In this document: piece by piece, positions 33,783-44,634 of the stretch | How the letters are laid out: the number at the start of each line of letters is the position of its first letter | Position numbering within the stretch: position 1 is the first letter of the stretch | Notes under the pieces: generated by a model | What the model was told of the DNA's origin: nothing | What the model saw: only the letters and a program-made list of their open reading frames with translations | Database searches by the model: none | Translations under genes and position numbers: made by a program | Assembly (NCBI GenBank): GCA_028554645.1 | Contig: JAQOOI010000021.1 | Coordinates: 248,001-312,000, forward strand | Length of the DNA: 64,000 nucleotides | Source of the DNA: Omphalotus guepiniiformis | Lineage: Eukaryota; Basidiomycota; Agaricomycetes; Agaricales; Omphalotaceae | Reading direction: 5' to 3'

Positions 33783-35048
33783 CTTGTTGTGCAGTTCGGA
33801 GCTAGCTTACTCTTCCTGATGAATTAGTTTATTAGTTAATTTACATATACCCCTACCCCTACTCCTACATGTCTCGGTGACATAGATGTCATACAACACC
33901 ATTTCGAGCTGCGGTCGATGAATGTTACTTTCAACGACGATTATTTCTCAACCTCAAATGAATTGTGTCTTTTTCATTCATTGACCAAATACGAGAAGCG
34001 TACGTCGTGGGCTTTGACCTTTGTGAGGGATTCGTCGAGGAAGTTCCTTGGAGGAAGTCAGTGTTAGGGTTGGGCGGGGTGGTCTTCTGAATAGAGATAG
34101 GATACTATGTATGCACGTGTGCGTGTACTGAGAAGGAAGAGCCGATATATGAGCGCGTTGAGGAGGAAAAAAACAGGAGAGATGACGAACGTACCCAGAA
34201 CGCGAGTCAGACAAGAATCAAGCATCTACGTCGTATTGTAAGAGATCTGTTGTAATTTGAGGGAATGGCGCAAGACTCACTTTTTCAATCGAGGCAAATA
34301 TCTTCAGACATCTCCTTGACTTCCTCGAAAATCCATCGAAACTTGTTTGCGCCCAGCTTCTTCAAAAATATCAATGTCATAGGACCACCAACCACTCTCT
34401 CGGAGCCATATCAACCAGTACATACATCGAAACTTGGAGTCACAGCCTTTGGCTGAATCCTGCGACTGTTTTTATGATACTCATAGAAAGCCCATCTTGG
34501 TGCCGAAAACAGATATCCCATGGACTTTTAGGTCCGTACTCAGATTCAGGAAGCGGCGTCTCAGTTGTAGATCAGCTTCCTGGCGGTTGGAGTTATAACG
34601 CAAGTCATCGAATGGCTTAATGTGAACGACAAAAACTGTAGTCGAATCTACGTAGAGAAGGAGGTGTAAGATAAAGTTGACAGCCTCGTGAACTGTGGTA
34701 GCAGGAGATTGGGGAACGACTTCGAGAGGTGTGTCTACAGGAAATATCGTGTTCAGTAAACGGCTCAGGGCCCATAAGGACCTTTGTCGGACGATTTGTT
34801 GCAGCTTTCAGCGAGGAATAAGGAGCGCGCGCATAACGATTTCAGGCCAAGGCGTGGATTGCGACATGGTGGTGGTCTTGGAGAGGAATCGCAGCCGGCC
34901 CACAGGCCGGATATTCCTCTAAAGTCCCGAGAATCATCCAAACGGGGTAGGAGCATCCGGCGAATTCTGGATGAGAACTTCGTCACAGTCACACTAGTCA
35001 CGCGAAACTGTTCTTACTCTTTCTCCTCATACCTTTCTTGGCGCGCTA
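33783..35048. other. intergenic region between GH30 and the kinase gene
   Basis: No supported gene; probably contains the kinase promoter. An upstream non-coding exon cannot be excluded. Confidence 0.4.
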
Positions 35049-37518
35049 ATGGGCGATAGCCCTGTTAAATCGCAAAGATTCGTGAAACAAGATACGCGTG
35101 TAGAACGCAGCAATGCGACTTTAGACCGACAGACCTTCACGGAAGCTGACCAGTTTCAAAAACAATGTCTTGCCGAGGTCTCTGACGATGTTGTCCGCGC
35201 CATTTCAGGAGACGTGCAAGAGCAGATCAGTAATGTGGAGAGTGTACAGGATGAGAAGGATGGATACCTACGCTCGGTGCAATTGCTGAATAGGATCGTG
35301 GAATCATTGAGTGCGTTATGTCTTCATTTCACTTCGTCATATTCTAATACTTGTCGTCTTCGTCTAGAACAACGCGTACCTGAGGCATACGGGAAAGGCG
35401 ACGCAATCATCTTCATAGCAAAACCAAACGACTTTCCTCGTCACCATCCTCGTGGATACCGTGTTCGCCCCGATATCCTTGCGCTTCCGGAGCGTATTCA
35501 AGGACAACTGCAGGCCACACCGTCTTCCACGCCATCATGGCATCACTTGGTCTCTGTTGGCGAGTGGAAACCTGGCTCGAAAATCTCGGATGCAGAAGCC
35601 GGGCAAGAACGAGAATATGTAGCATGTGCCACACAGGCTCGACCTGATAACCCGAGCGTTTTGGGTGTCATCATGTGTCCTGGAGGCTACATCCTAAGCT
35701 GGGGCAGCCCTTGCGGTTTTGTTGTTACAGAACAACTTGCGTTCGCAGATATCGCACCCCTCGTACGTTATGTCCACTCGTTGCATGTGCAACCCCGCAG
35801 TATCAATTTTGCGGATCCAGCGAGGGCCATAGTCTTGGATGACAAAGCAGGACTACAAGAAGAACCACGCTGGCGAATCACAGACCCCGTGTATAAAGTC
35901 GACAATCAGTTATTCTCTGTGATATTCGTTGGGTTACCTTTCAGCCGTATGACGACTGTGTTCATCAGCGTGGATGATGGGAAGTGTACGGTAATAAAGG
36001 TAGTCTACATGCCGCACGGCAAATCTCGACGGGAGGGAGAGCTATTTGAAGCGTTGGGTGCTGATCCGCCTGGCTGGCCTATACGAAGGGATCCGACCCG
36101 TGAGGCTGCCGACTTTTCGCCATCCTCCGCGCTGGTTAGCAGCCCATTTTTCACTCCGCGAACGAGAGTCTGGCTGGTGTTCGAAACCACCGGCGATGCA
36201 TTCGAGAAATGTGATACTCTTTCAGAGGCAGTTGGAGCTACATACGATGTTTTAGAAGGTGAGCAGATATTTTCATTGACCACGCTTCAGGGTCACTCAT
36301 ATTTATCCAGCCAACCGGTGGGCAATCGTGAAACGTCGCGTACTTCATCGCGATATCAGTCCACGCAATATTCTTGTTCACCCTAAGCCTCCATCCATAT
36401 CAACGGACGAAGCTTGTTTCATAAAGGGTGTTTACGAAGGGTGCGTTGTCAAACCATATATATATTGTACTTTCTCAAGCTATTCCGACAGAGTAGCAAA
36501 TGCTTCCTCGCTGTCAATACTCCTTGACCTGGATAATGGTGTTAAGCTTCCTCCTTCAGACTTGTCGCTCAAAGAATTCCACAATTGGAAAGGTAGCGAC
36601 AGTCGCGAATTAAGAGCTCTTTCGGGAACGCCTATGTACATTGCTCGTGGACCCTCATTAGGCCGATATAGACTCGACGTGTCGCGAACGTTTGGCGATC
36701 TTCCCAAGATTACACCTCCCGAAGCTTGGAAGCTTTACGTGAAAGCGTACCCCAACGACATTCTCAGGAATATGCAGGGCGCAATTGGTCACTACGATCA
36801 AACACTTCAGGAAGAATGCGAACAAGATTTACCACACACTTTGAACTTGATTCAAAGACCATGGCACGATGCAGAATCCGCAATCCTTGTCTTTTTGATC
36901 TTTCTCCTGCGCTGCAAACCTAAAGATTCCGTTCCAGAAACCGACGAGGGACTCTATCCTATGCAGGTACTTTATCGCATTCTCAGAGATACCGCGATAG
37001 GTACCCCAGAAGATCCGCGAGGGATTATTTTCACGCGTGATAAGAAAAATTGGAGTGCGAGATTACACGCTGGTTTGCAACATGTGGTACCGTTCATTTT
37101 ACCGATGTGCGAAGCCCTGGAGGTGGACTACGAATTCCTTATTCCCGCCAAAGGTATCAATCGAGAAGTCGTGCTACATGAGATCTTCCAGCGATATCTT
37201 TTCGTGCTGTATTACAAGCTGCGGAAAGGGGAACTTCAAGATGTAAAGCTCGACACATCCTTACTCCGTCCAATCGTCAAAAGCGATACTACCAAACCTG
37301 TGCAATCTGTCGACCACCCCAGCTCGAGCAGGTACAGTAGTGAGCGGCTGAAGCGCAAGGATGGACCGAGTATGTGTTCTCTTTATTTTTTTTGCTCAGA
37401 TCTCTGCTAACAATACTTCCCTACCGCCTTAGATGAAGTTGCTGAATCACATAGCAATAGCGAAAGCCAGAAACGTCCTCGACCCGATCGTTCATCCTCG
37501 TCGCAATCACAACCATGA
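35049..37518 (+). CDS. FunK1-type fungal protein kinase
   Basis: Exons from ATG 35049 (MGDSPVKSQRFVK) to TGA 37516-37518. Introns: 35310-35367, about 36259-36311, about 36442-36492 and about 37371-37431. The N-terminal half has the FunK1 pattern (HHLVSVGEWKPGSK..., TVIKVVYMP with the putative ATP-site Lys). The catalytic loop is VLHRDISPRNILV (HRD and Asn both present), the metal-binding site reads LLDLDNG in place of DFG, and LSGTPMYIA plus RPWHDAESAILVFLIFLL follow as in the family. The tail is Ser/Lys-rich with KRPRPDR, possibly a nuclear signal. FunK1 kinases are expanded in multicellular basidiomycetes; substrates are unknown. The 51-nt intron is a multiple of three and open, so retention would only add 17 residues. 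Confidence 0.82.
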
Positions 37519-38621
37519 CGGAAGTCAGTGTCTGTGAGCTTCGAGGTTACATCTTGCCATGTCGTTGCTTTGCTTCTGCTATCGTTCTGCATTGTATATA
37601 CTATAAGTTAACTAGATATGTAGCTATAGTGGTTATTGTTAGTTTCAGTGAGGTTTACTGTCCTCAGAGTCTTTGTTATGAGCCGGATGTGTCCTTGTGT
37701 ATCGTGATAATGATAATTGACGCAGGAATTAGCCTTGAGCAAACACGTACCTACTCGTTGAGTTTAACCGGTCAATATTCAATATCAATATTCACATATC
37801 TGCTTGGGTTGAGATGGTCGCCGTGCGCTGGTCAAGAGAGTTGTAGCGGTACCGTGCAGGTGGCGTCATGCTGCTCACGTAAGCACCGTTTTCTTTCCTT
37901 CGCACCACTACCACAGACTATTGGCACCCATACACTCTGGGGGTTTACTTCGTTGCTAACGCTCGTATCACAAAACAATTGGCGCGCGCAGCCCTCGAAA
38001 AGACCATCGCGGCGAGGGACCGGAATGCATGTCAAGAATCAATCTATTCAAATTGCTGGAGCTGGAGGTAACTGGCGCGCCAGCACCATAGCTAATCAAG
38101 CAGGGTGAGTAAGCGTTGCATTTGATTAACATCTCTTTTTCATTCTCCAGCTCTGGTATAAGCCACTCAGCACTCAGATTGTGTGACGCACGAGCATCCT
38201 TGGAATATAGCTGCCGCAACGGGGGATCGTTGCTACCACTTGATTCGAACCTTCCGGTTTCTCAATCCATGCGGAATCACACTTTGGACTCGTTGAATCT
38301 CTAGACACCCCCGTCGATATCGCAGTAAGCTTATCAATGCAGCTAGCTTTCTAAGCCAGTTGCTTACTTTTGTATTCAGTTGAACTCGCTAGGCAATGAA
38401 GCTCTACTCGATATCGCAGTAAGCTTATCAATATAGCTATATAGCTAGCTTTCTAAGCCTGTTTTGCTTACTTCTGTATTCAGTTGAACTCGCTAGGCAA
38501 CTCGTAGCAGGCGTGCAATATCATCTGTCCTGACCCCTATGTCACTGTGTACGTCAGAGGTACTTCATTGCTCAGTCAGCAAAAAGGATGATTATTAAGA
38601 CGAGTGTGCTCTAATTTCCAG
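37519..38621. other. intergenic region between kinase and GST array
   Basis: No supported gene, although frames are open for some distance at 37515-38108. A tandem duplication lies at 38314-38500. Confidence 0.45.
38314..38500. repeat. tandem direct repeat, two units of about 85-93 bp
   Basis: Units at 38314-38396 and 38408-38500 both start tcgatatcgcagtaagctta and end cagttgaactcgctaggcaa; unit 2 carries an extra 'atagctat' insertion. Confidence 0.85.
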
Positions 38622-38629
38622 CATAAAAG
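38622..38629 (+). promoter_or_regulatory. TATA-like box of GST A
   Basis: CATAAAAG, 67 bp before the ATG, within a block also present before GST B (40011-40018). Confidence 0.5.
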
Positions 38630-38695
38630 TGTCGTCTATTGTCTAGTCAGACACCCCCGCGGCACCCAGAAGCAATCTACTCGTCCTCGTCCAAC

Positions 38696-39483
38696 ATGAT
38701 CACTCTCTACGACCTAACGTCGAAACTTGACAATAAACCGTGGAATCCGAGCGTGTTGAAAGCAAGGTATACATACTCATGATCTATCCAGAGTCTATGT
38801 TTGTTGACGTACATATAATCAGGTATACCCTTAACTACAAAGGGATCCCATATCAAACCGTCCATATTGAATTTCCGGACGTCGAGAAAGTTTCCAAAGA
38901 GATTGGTGTAGAACCAACTGAAAAGAAACCCGATGGCAGCCCGTTATACACAATTCCCTTCATTCGTGACGATTCGACAGGCACAGTCTTGGCTGATTCG
39001 TTGAAGATTGCTCAGTATCTCGATAACACCTATCCGGATACACCTACCGTCGTCGCACCGGGTACTCTAGCGCTCACTGCAGCGTTTAATGACGCCCTCC
39101 AGAGCAAGACTGCCGTTTCTGCATCATTCATCTTGCCGAACTTTACACGGGTTATGACTCCAAGAAGTGAAGAATACTTCCGTCGAACCCGAGAGCCCAT
39201 TCTTGGGAAAATCGAGGATTTGATGCCCAAGGGAGATCAAAAAGCGGTAGAGTGGAAGAAGGTCGAGGATGGATGGGGAGCCGTAGACGCGTGGATGGAC
39301 AAAGAGAGTACCTTTATGGCGGGGGAAACTCCGTGCTTTGCTGATTTCGCGATAGCTGCTGGTCTTGTCTTTTTTAGAACGTTCTTGGGTAGCGACAGTG
39401 ATGAATGGAAAGATGTTCTGGGATGGCATGGTGGTAGATGGGCGCGTCTGCTCCAAAAGCTCGAGAAGTATGAAACGGTGTAG
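38696..39483 (+). CDS. glutathione S-transferase, GSTFuA/etherase-like, array copy A
   Basis: Two exons (38696-38766 and 38823-39483) encode 243 residues. The thioredoxin-fold N-terminus (MITLYDLTSKLDNKPWNPSV, then NYKGIPYQT) and the segment KPDGSPLYTIPFIRD with its cis-Pro, followed by LADSLKIAQYLDNTYPDTP, match fungal GSTFuA enzymes, which are related to bacterial LigE-type beta-etherases. The all-alpha C-terminal part ends with PCFADFAIAAG and WARLLQKLEKYE. No signal peptide: cytosolic. Likely conjugates or binds aromatic compounds released during wood decay or stress. In this copy the mid part (residues about 120-140) differs most from B and C. Confidence 0.85.
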
Positions 39484-40010
39484 AAGGCAGAATTGTGAGG
39501 GCATTACAGTTTTTAATTAATAATTACTTGCATTGTATACGTGATAAAATCCCAGTAGCCAATCGACTAATCACTGGGAGGGTCAAGGAACGTTGGCGTT
39601 TCAGTACTTGGACTCGAGCCGGTCAATATACTACCTACTACCTAGAAAGCTAGGCTGGATGCATGTTCAAGGAGGGTGAGTAAGCATTACGATTGGTAGG
39701 CATTTCTCTGAGACGATTAGCTTGTATTCAATCTACGAGAAACAGGCGGTCACGGTAGTACTCCAAGTAGAATCTTCATGTTCGATGTAGTCGATGGTTA
39801 GTGGTAAGCATGTCAATCTACTATGTAGCTTTCTAAGCCTGAGACTGAAACCCGGGTCTGAACCAGATACGATGTCCGTGCACCTCGCAATCATTGGAAG
39901 CATATAGTGGACCAGCCGCTGGATCAGCCGTCGGTCGGTTGCGCCCGTCATGAATATGCCTGAGTCCGCCAGTCAGCAAGTTAGTAAGACAAGTTTGCTC
40001 CATTTCCTAG
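39484..40010. other. spacer between GST A and B
   Basis: No gene. Contains 'ccgctggatcagccgtcgg' near 39915, repeated before GST C at about 41700, showing that the promoter regions were duplicated with the genes. Confidence 0.6.
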
Positions 40011-40018
40011 CATAAAAG
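40011..40018 (+). promoter_or_regulatory. TATA-like box of GST B
   Basis: CATAAAAG, 64 bp before the ATG; the surrounding 'cataaaag..tcgtc' block is shared with GST A. Confidence 0.5.
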
Positions 40019-40081
40019 CTTCGTCAACTTTCTCGTCATTTACAACACCCAGAAGTAATCCACAGGTCCCTACTTGCTAAC

Positions 40082-40870
40082 ATGATCACTCTGTACGACA
40101 TAACGTCAAAGCTTGACGAAAAAGCATGGAATCTTAGTGTATGGAAAGTAAGGTACTGAATACTTCTGGTCCCTCAAAGTCTGCGTCTGCTTTCTAAACG
40201 TACATGTTCCAGGTACATACTGAACTACAAAAGGATTCCGTACCAAACTGCTTGGATTGAATATCCAGATATCGAGAAAGTTTCCAAAGAGATTGGTGCC
40301 GAACCAACTGGAAAGAAACCTGATGGCAGCCCGTTCTACACAGTTCCCGTCATTCGTGACGGCTCGACTGTTGTGGCAGATTCGTTCAAAATTGCTCAAT
40401 ATCTCGACCAAGCATATCCAGATACACCTACAGTCGTCCCAACAGGCACCCAAGCGCTCCACGCCGCGTTTATTGACATTTTCCAGAGCAAGATTGTACC
40501 TTTATGGGCATTCGTTCTGCCACACGTTATACTGGTGATGAATCCCAGAAGTGAAGAGTACTACCGTCGTACCCGGGAGCCTAAGATCGGAAAGATCGAG
40601 GACATGATTCTCACAGGAGATAAACGAGCGGTGGAGTGGAAGAAGGTCAAGGATGGTTGGGGAGCCGTAGACGCGTGGATGGATAAAGAGAGTACATTCA
40701 TGGCGGGAGAAACTCCATGCTTTGCTGATTTCGTGATAGCGAGTACTCTTCTCTGGACACGGAGGTTTTTGGGTAGCAACAGCGATGAGTGGAAGGATGT
40801 CATGAGATGGCATGATGGTAGATGGGCGCGTCTGATGCAGAAGCTAGAGAAATATGAAGCGGTTAATTAG
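40082..40870 (+). CDS. glutathione S-transferase, GSTFuA/etherase-like, array copy B
   Basis: Exons 40082-40152 and 40213-40870 encode 242 residues with the same intron position (AG|G of an Arg codon) as A and C. Features: MITLYDITSKLDEKAWNLSV, LNYKRIPYQTAWIEYPDIEK, KPDGSPFYTVPVIRD, VADSFKIAQYLDQAYPDTP and the C-terminal TPCFADFVIASTLLW. It is closest to copy C in the N-terminal domain and shares 'WIEYPD'-type sequence with it. Expected to be a cytosolic GST acting on hydrophobic or aromatic electrophiles. Copy-specific changes include Ser-to-Tyr and Phe-to-Tyr near SEEYYRRTREP. Confidence 0.85.
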
Positions 40871-41731
40871 AGGACGGAATGGCAAGAACATAATTCAGGA
40901 GTTACTGCAATCTGTTCATGGTCAAATGTCGTTACCGAGAAGCGAATTGAAGTTTCACGTTGTAGTAAGTATAGCGGTTTCAACTTGAACGGAAGACCTA
41001 GGTCCTCCACCTCATACTGAGCCGAGCCAGTCAATCTAGATATGTTGAAGCTGATTCATGAATCCAGCCTAGTAGTATCGTCGAACCAAAATGACAGTTG
41101 CTGCGCGAGTCGCGATGCCGAATGCGGCCGCCGCTTGCGGTCTTTCACACGGATCATGTGACCTAACGTGTCCGGCTCCGGCTCCGGTCGTTGCGTCTCT
41201 TCCACTTCCACTTGACTTCCACATCACTTTTAGGCCGCCTGCTTGCCAATATGTTCATTTTTGAGCAATCACATATTGTACCCACGACAAGATCACTGTA
41301 CCGAGGATCCCCGGGCTCAGTGGTGATTCTTATATGGCCCTTGACTAGGAGGGTATACGCGTCATTGGCAATTCAACGTGGATGTACCTCATTCAAGGGA
41401 CGCTGTAATCAACGAGGTCACCGTTCAGTGATTTCATTGCTTTGAAAAACCATTTAACGGACTTGATCGAAGGGTCGTTTCAGCGACAGTTGGAATACAG
41501 TCTCGCCCAAATACAATTGCGATTGACGGATCTGACCGTGGAACCGATGTGGACATCAGGCTTCTATGCAGACGCGAGGACCACTGTGAACTACTCCCGC
41601 TATTATGTACGTTCATGTTCATGTTAAAAAGAACCCTTGGAATGCGTAAGTGGACTTGGGCCAGCTTGTCTTGTCACCCTCGAAATTAGCCGCTGGATCA
41701 ACCGCTGGATCTGCCGTCGGCCCGTTGCTCG
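40871..41731. other. spacer between GST B and C
   Basis: No supported gene. An open 61-codon frame at 41442-41627 has no features. Confidence 0.5.
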
Positions 41732-41738
41732 TATAAAC
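41732..41738 (+). promoter_or_regulatory. TATA box (TATAAAC) of GST C
   Basis: 55 bp before the ATG, followed by 'cttcgtca' as in GST B. Confidence 0.5.
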
Positions 41739-41792
41739 CTTCGTCAGTTTTTTCGTTGTTGCGTTCACATATCCTTCTATTTTCCATTCGGT

Positions 41793-42580
41793 ATGATCAC
41801 TCTGTACGACCTAACGTCAAAGCTTGACGATAAAGCGTGGAATTCTAGTGTTTGGAAAGTAAGGTACTGGAAATTTCTGGTGCTTCAGAGTCTACGTCCG
41901 CCTTCTAATCTACATATTCCAGATACACCTTGAACTATAAAGGGATTCCGTACCAAACTGCTTGGCTTGAATATCCAGATGTCGAGAAAGTTTCCAAAGA
42001 GATTGGTGCCGAACCAACCGGAAAGAAACCTGATGGCAGCCCGTTCTACACAGTTCCCGTCATTCGCGACGGCTCTACCGTTGTGGCAGATTCGTTGAAG
42101 ATTGTTCGCTATCTCGATGAAACTTATCCAGATACACCGACCGTTATTGCACCAGGCACCCACGCGCTCAATGCAGCATTTATCGACGCCCTCCATAGCA
42201 AGATTGTAGCCTTAGCGCCATTCATTTTGCCACCTGCTACACTGGTGATGACTCCCAGAAGTGAAGAGTACTTCCGTCGAACCCGGGAGCCTATTATCGG
42301 AAAAGTCGAGGACATGATTCTCACAGGCGATAAACGAGTGGTGGAGTGGAAGAAAGCCGAGGATAGTTGGGGAGCCGTAGACGCGTGGATGGACAAAGAG
42401 AGCACCTTTGTGACGGGAGAAGCTCCGTGCTTCGCTGACTTCGCGATTGCAGGGATTTTCCTTTGGGCTAGGAAGGTTTGGGGTAGCGATAGTGATGAGT
42501 GGAAAGATGTTCTGAAATGGCACTGTGGGAGATGGGCGCGTCTGATGCAGAAGCTGGAGAAGTATGAAGTGGTGATTTAG
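41793..42580 (+). CDS. glutathione S-transferase, GSTFuA/etherase-like, array copy C
   Basis: Exons 41793-41863 and 41923-42580 encode 242 residues. N-terminal MITLYDLTSKLDDKAWNSSV, LNYKGIPYQTAWLEYPDVEK, KPDGSPFYTVPVIRD and VADSLKIVRYLDETYPDTP define the glutathione-binding domain; the helical domain includes EWKKAEDSWGAVDAWMDKES and CFADFAIAGIFLWARKVWG. The intron acceptor is 'ttccag' followed by A, so the split Arg codon is AGA rather than AGG. Highly similar to B and A, showing a recent tandem expansion. Substrate unknown; a role in detoxifying lignin- or stress-derived compounds is inferred from the class. Confidence 0.85.
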
Positions 42581-42699
42581 GGCACACTTACAACACCTAC
42601 GTGATCAGATATCGAAGTTAATCTACGAAACCCCTCAAATTGGAATATTATGTGAGGCTATTGTACTATATATCTTGCATTGGCAGAGGTGAATAATGC

Positions 42700-42784
42700 G
42701 CAACAGTGGTCTAACGGTTATGATCCGGTCTTCCCAAGTGTGAAGCCCTTGGCCGGGAAAGGGGTTCGACTCCCCTCTGCTGCA
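42700..42784 (+). tRNA. trnG-CCC: tRNA-Gly (anticodon CCC), with intron
   Basis: Acceptor GCAACAG (42700-42706) pairs with CTGCTGC (42777-42783) except for an A-C mismatch at position 4:69; A42784 is the discriminator. The anticodon stem is CGGTC (42726-42730) with GGCCG (42751-42755); loop T-T-CCC-A gives anticodon CCC at 42733-42735. An intron of 13 nt (42737-42749) follows position 37. The T arm is AGGGG-TTCGACT-CCCCT. Confidence 0.78.
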
Positions 42785-43043
42785 TCACTATCAGGGAGTG
42801 TTTTTTGACGATTCACGGGCGATGGTATGAATCATGAGAAGATTTACGAAGATGGTTATATCATAATACATCTATACTGAGGCAATATCGTTTTAGATTG
42901 TACATCTTCCATCAGCCCGAGCCGTAAAGAAGTCACTACACCACCTCGTAAAAAGGAAAAACTCGGTCTTTACCGAGTGATATATATTGATACACCGTCA
43001 TTTGATGAGATCCAACTCCCTTCCTTGAACAACTGTGAGGATT
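42785..43043. other. short intergenic region after the tRNA
   Basis: No gene seen; contains the promoter of the membrane protein at 43044. Confidence 0.5.
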
Positions 43044-44634
43044 ATGGCCTCTACCGATGACCGCGCGGCTTCCCGATTTCTACTCAAGTTGCTAGTGACA
43101 CAAACAGTGGTGAGTCGAGGCTGCACATCTGAAGTGATGCTTGACCATTGAAGTAGAACTATATTTCACTAGGTCGAAACTCTTGTCTACGGTGAGTGAA
43201 TTCATCTGAATTTGGGATATCAACTGATCAATTGTCAAACTTCTGGAGGTTGCTACGTGATTCTATTTTCAAGTAGTATCTATATCCTTCGTCGTCGACC
43301 ACTAGCACATCAAAAACTACACATGAGTGCTCTTGTCGCTCTGTTTGTGTTTTCTACGATTGGTACGACTCTGGATATTATCACCACGGCAGATGATTTG
43401 TACTCGGAATTTGATCTTGGGGGGTTGACTGGGTCCTTCAGCAGTCAGGAAGACCTGATACTCACCTATTATGCGGGGTAAGCAAGAACATGGCAATATC
43501 ATTTATGCAGAGTTGGTGAACATTGACGACGGTTAGGTGGACAATTCAGTTTGTATATATACTTGCAGAGTACGTATGAATGTGCTTTCGGTGTAATACA
43601 CCTTGTTTATACGAATGACTCTTTCCCTTAGCATGATTGCGGATGCCATACTCGTGTGTTCCTTATCTGCCTTCACCGGCGTTGCTCACAGAGATTCACA
43701 TAAGTCATGTTCAGATTTTCCGGTGCTATGTTGTCTGGGAATCTCGCAAGTCGGTGATTGCATTCCCTGTATTCATCTATGTTGCAAACAACCGTAAGTA
43801 TCCCAATCTTCCTTTCCTTGTATACATTTACATCTCATCTCCATACACTTTGACAGTTATTGGACTTGTATATGAATTCATCTTTCTTGGCGTTCATATA
43901 TCCGATGAAAGATCATCCACCATTCTTCTCATGGAAAACTCTCTGTATATCAAAGCAGACCAGATGTCATTTGTGTATATGATCGTCACGACTATCCTGA
44001 ATGCGCTCCTAACATATCTTATTGGTGAGTTGAAGGCTGTATCAGATTGATTTCAAGTCCGTTCATCATCTTGTTCCAAATCTTGAAGCGGGTAGGATTT
44101 GGTGGATCCAACGCCAGATTTCTCGCCTAATGGGAGTTGACAAAAGAAATCAAGACCGTCTATATCACTCGATTATTGCCATTGTGTAAGTATTCAGCTG
44201 TCCACCATCATACTAGCTGCTAACTACACCTTTCGTAGAATCGAGTCAGGTTTACTCTATCCAACATGTTTGATCGTTTTCAATGTCCTGTTGAACACGA
44301 TATACTCCCCCAACTTATACCCTCTGTTGACACAACTTGTTGTGAGTCCTTGATATGCGTCACTGGAATAATCTCAGTGATCCCGATTCTGCAGGGAATC
44401 GCACCGACATTAATTATCATCCGAGTCAGCCTTGGAATCAGCACTAACAGTGTAGATGATACCATGCATACCTCACGCACAGATAACCGTGATGGCGCAC
44501 CCAGTACTCTCATGTTCGCAGAGCGGGGTGATCATCCGGGCGATGACTTGTCACGAACAAATTTAGAGATGGAACCTGCTGTTCATGCGAATCATTCAGA
44601 AACTCGGTCGGTGTGGTCAAAGCACCAGGTATAA
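43044..44634 (+). CDS. multi-pass (7-TM-like) membrane protein of a basidiomycete-expanded family
   Basis: Starts at ATG 43044 (MASTDDRAASRFLLKLLVTQ), has a 19-nt second exon and about eight further exons, and ends at TAA 44632-44634. Helices: ETLVYGSSIYIL, LHMSALVALFVFSTIGTTLDI, TIQFVYILADMIADAIL, SVIAFPVFIYVA, VIGLVYEFIFLGV, FVYMIVTTILNALLTYLI and LIVFNVLLNTIYSP, then GIAPTLIIIRVSLG. 'IFRCYVVWESRKSV' and 'GIAPTLIIIRVSLG' are hallmarks of the mushroom family. The C-terminal 70 residues are hydrophilic (RTDNRDGAPSTLMFAERGDH) and cytosolic in prediction. It shares its overall design with the gene at 20920. Molecular function unknown. Confidence 0.78.

Noticed and set aside
37515..38108. 197-codon plus-strand frame after the kinase gene
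   Set aside because: Overlaps the kinase stop, has mixed composition and no family features.
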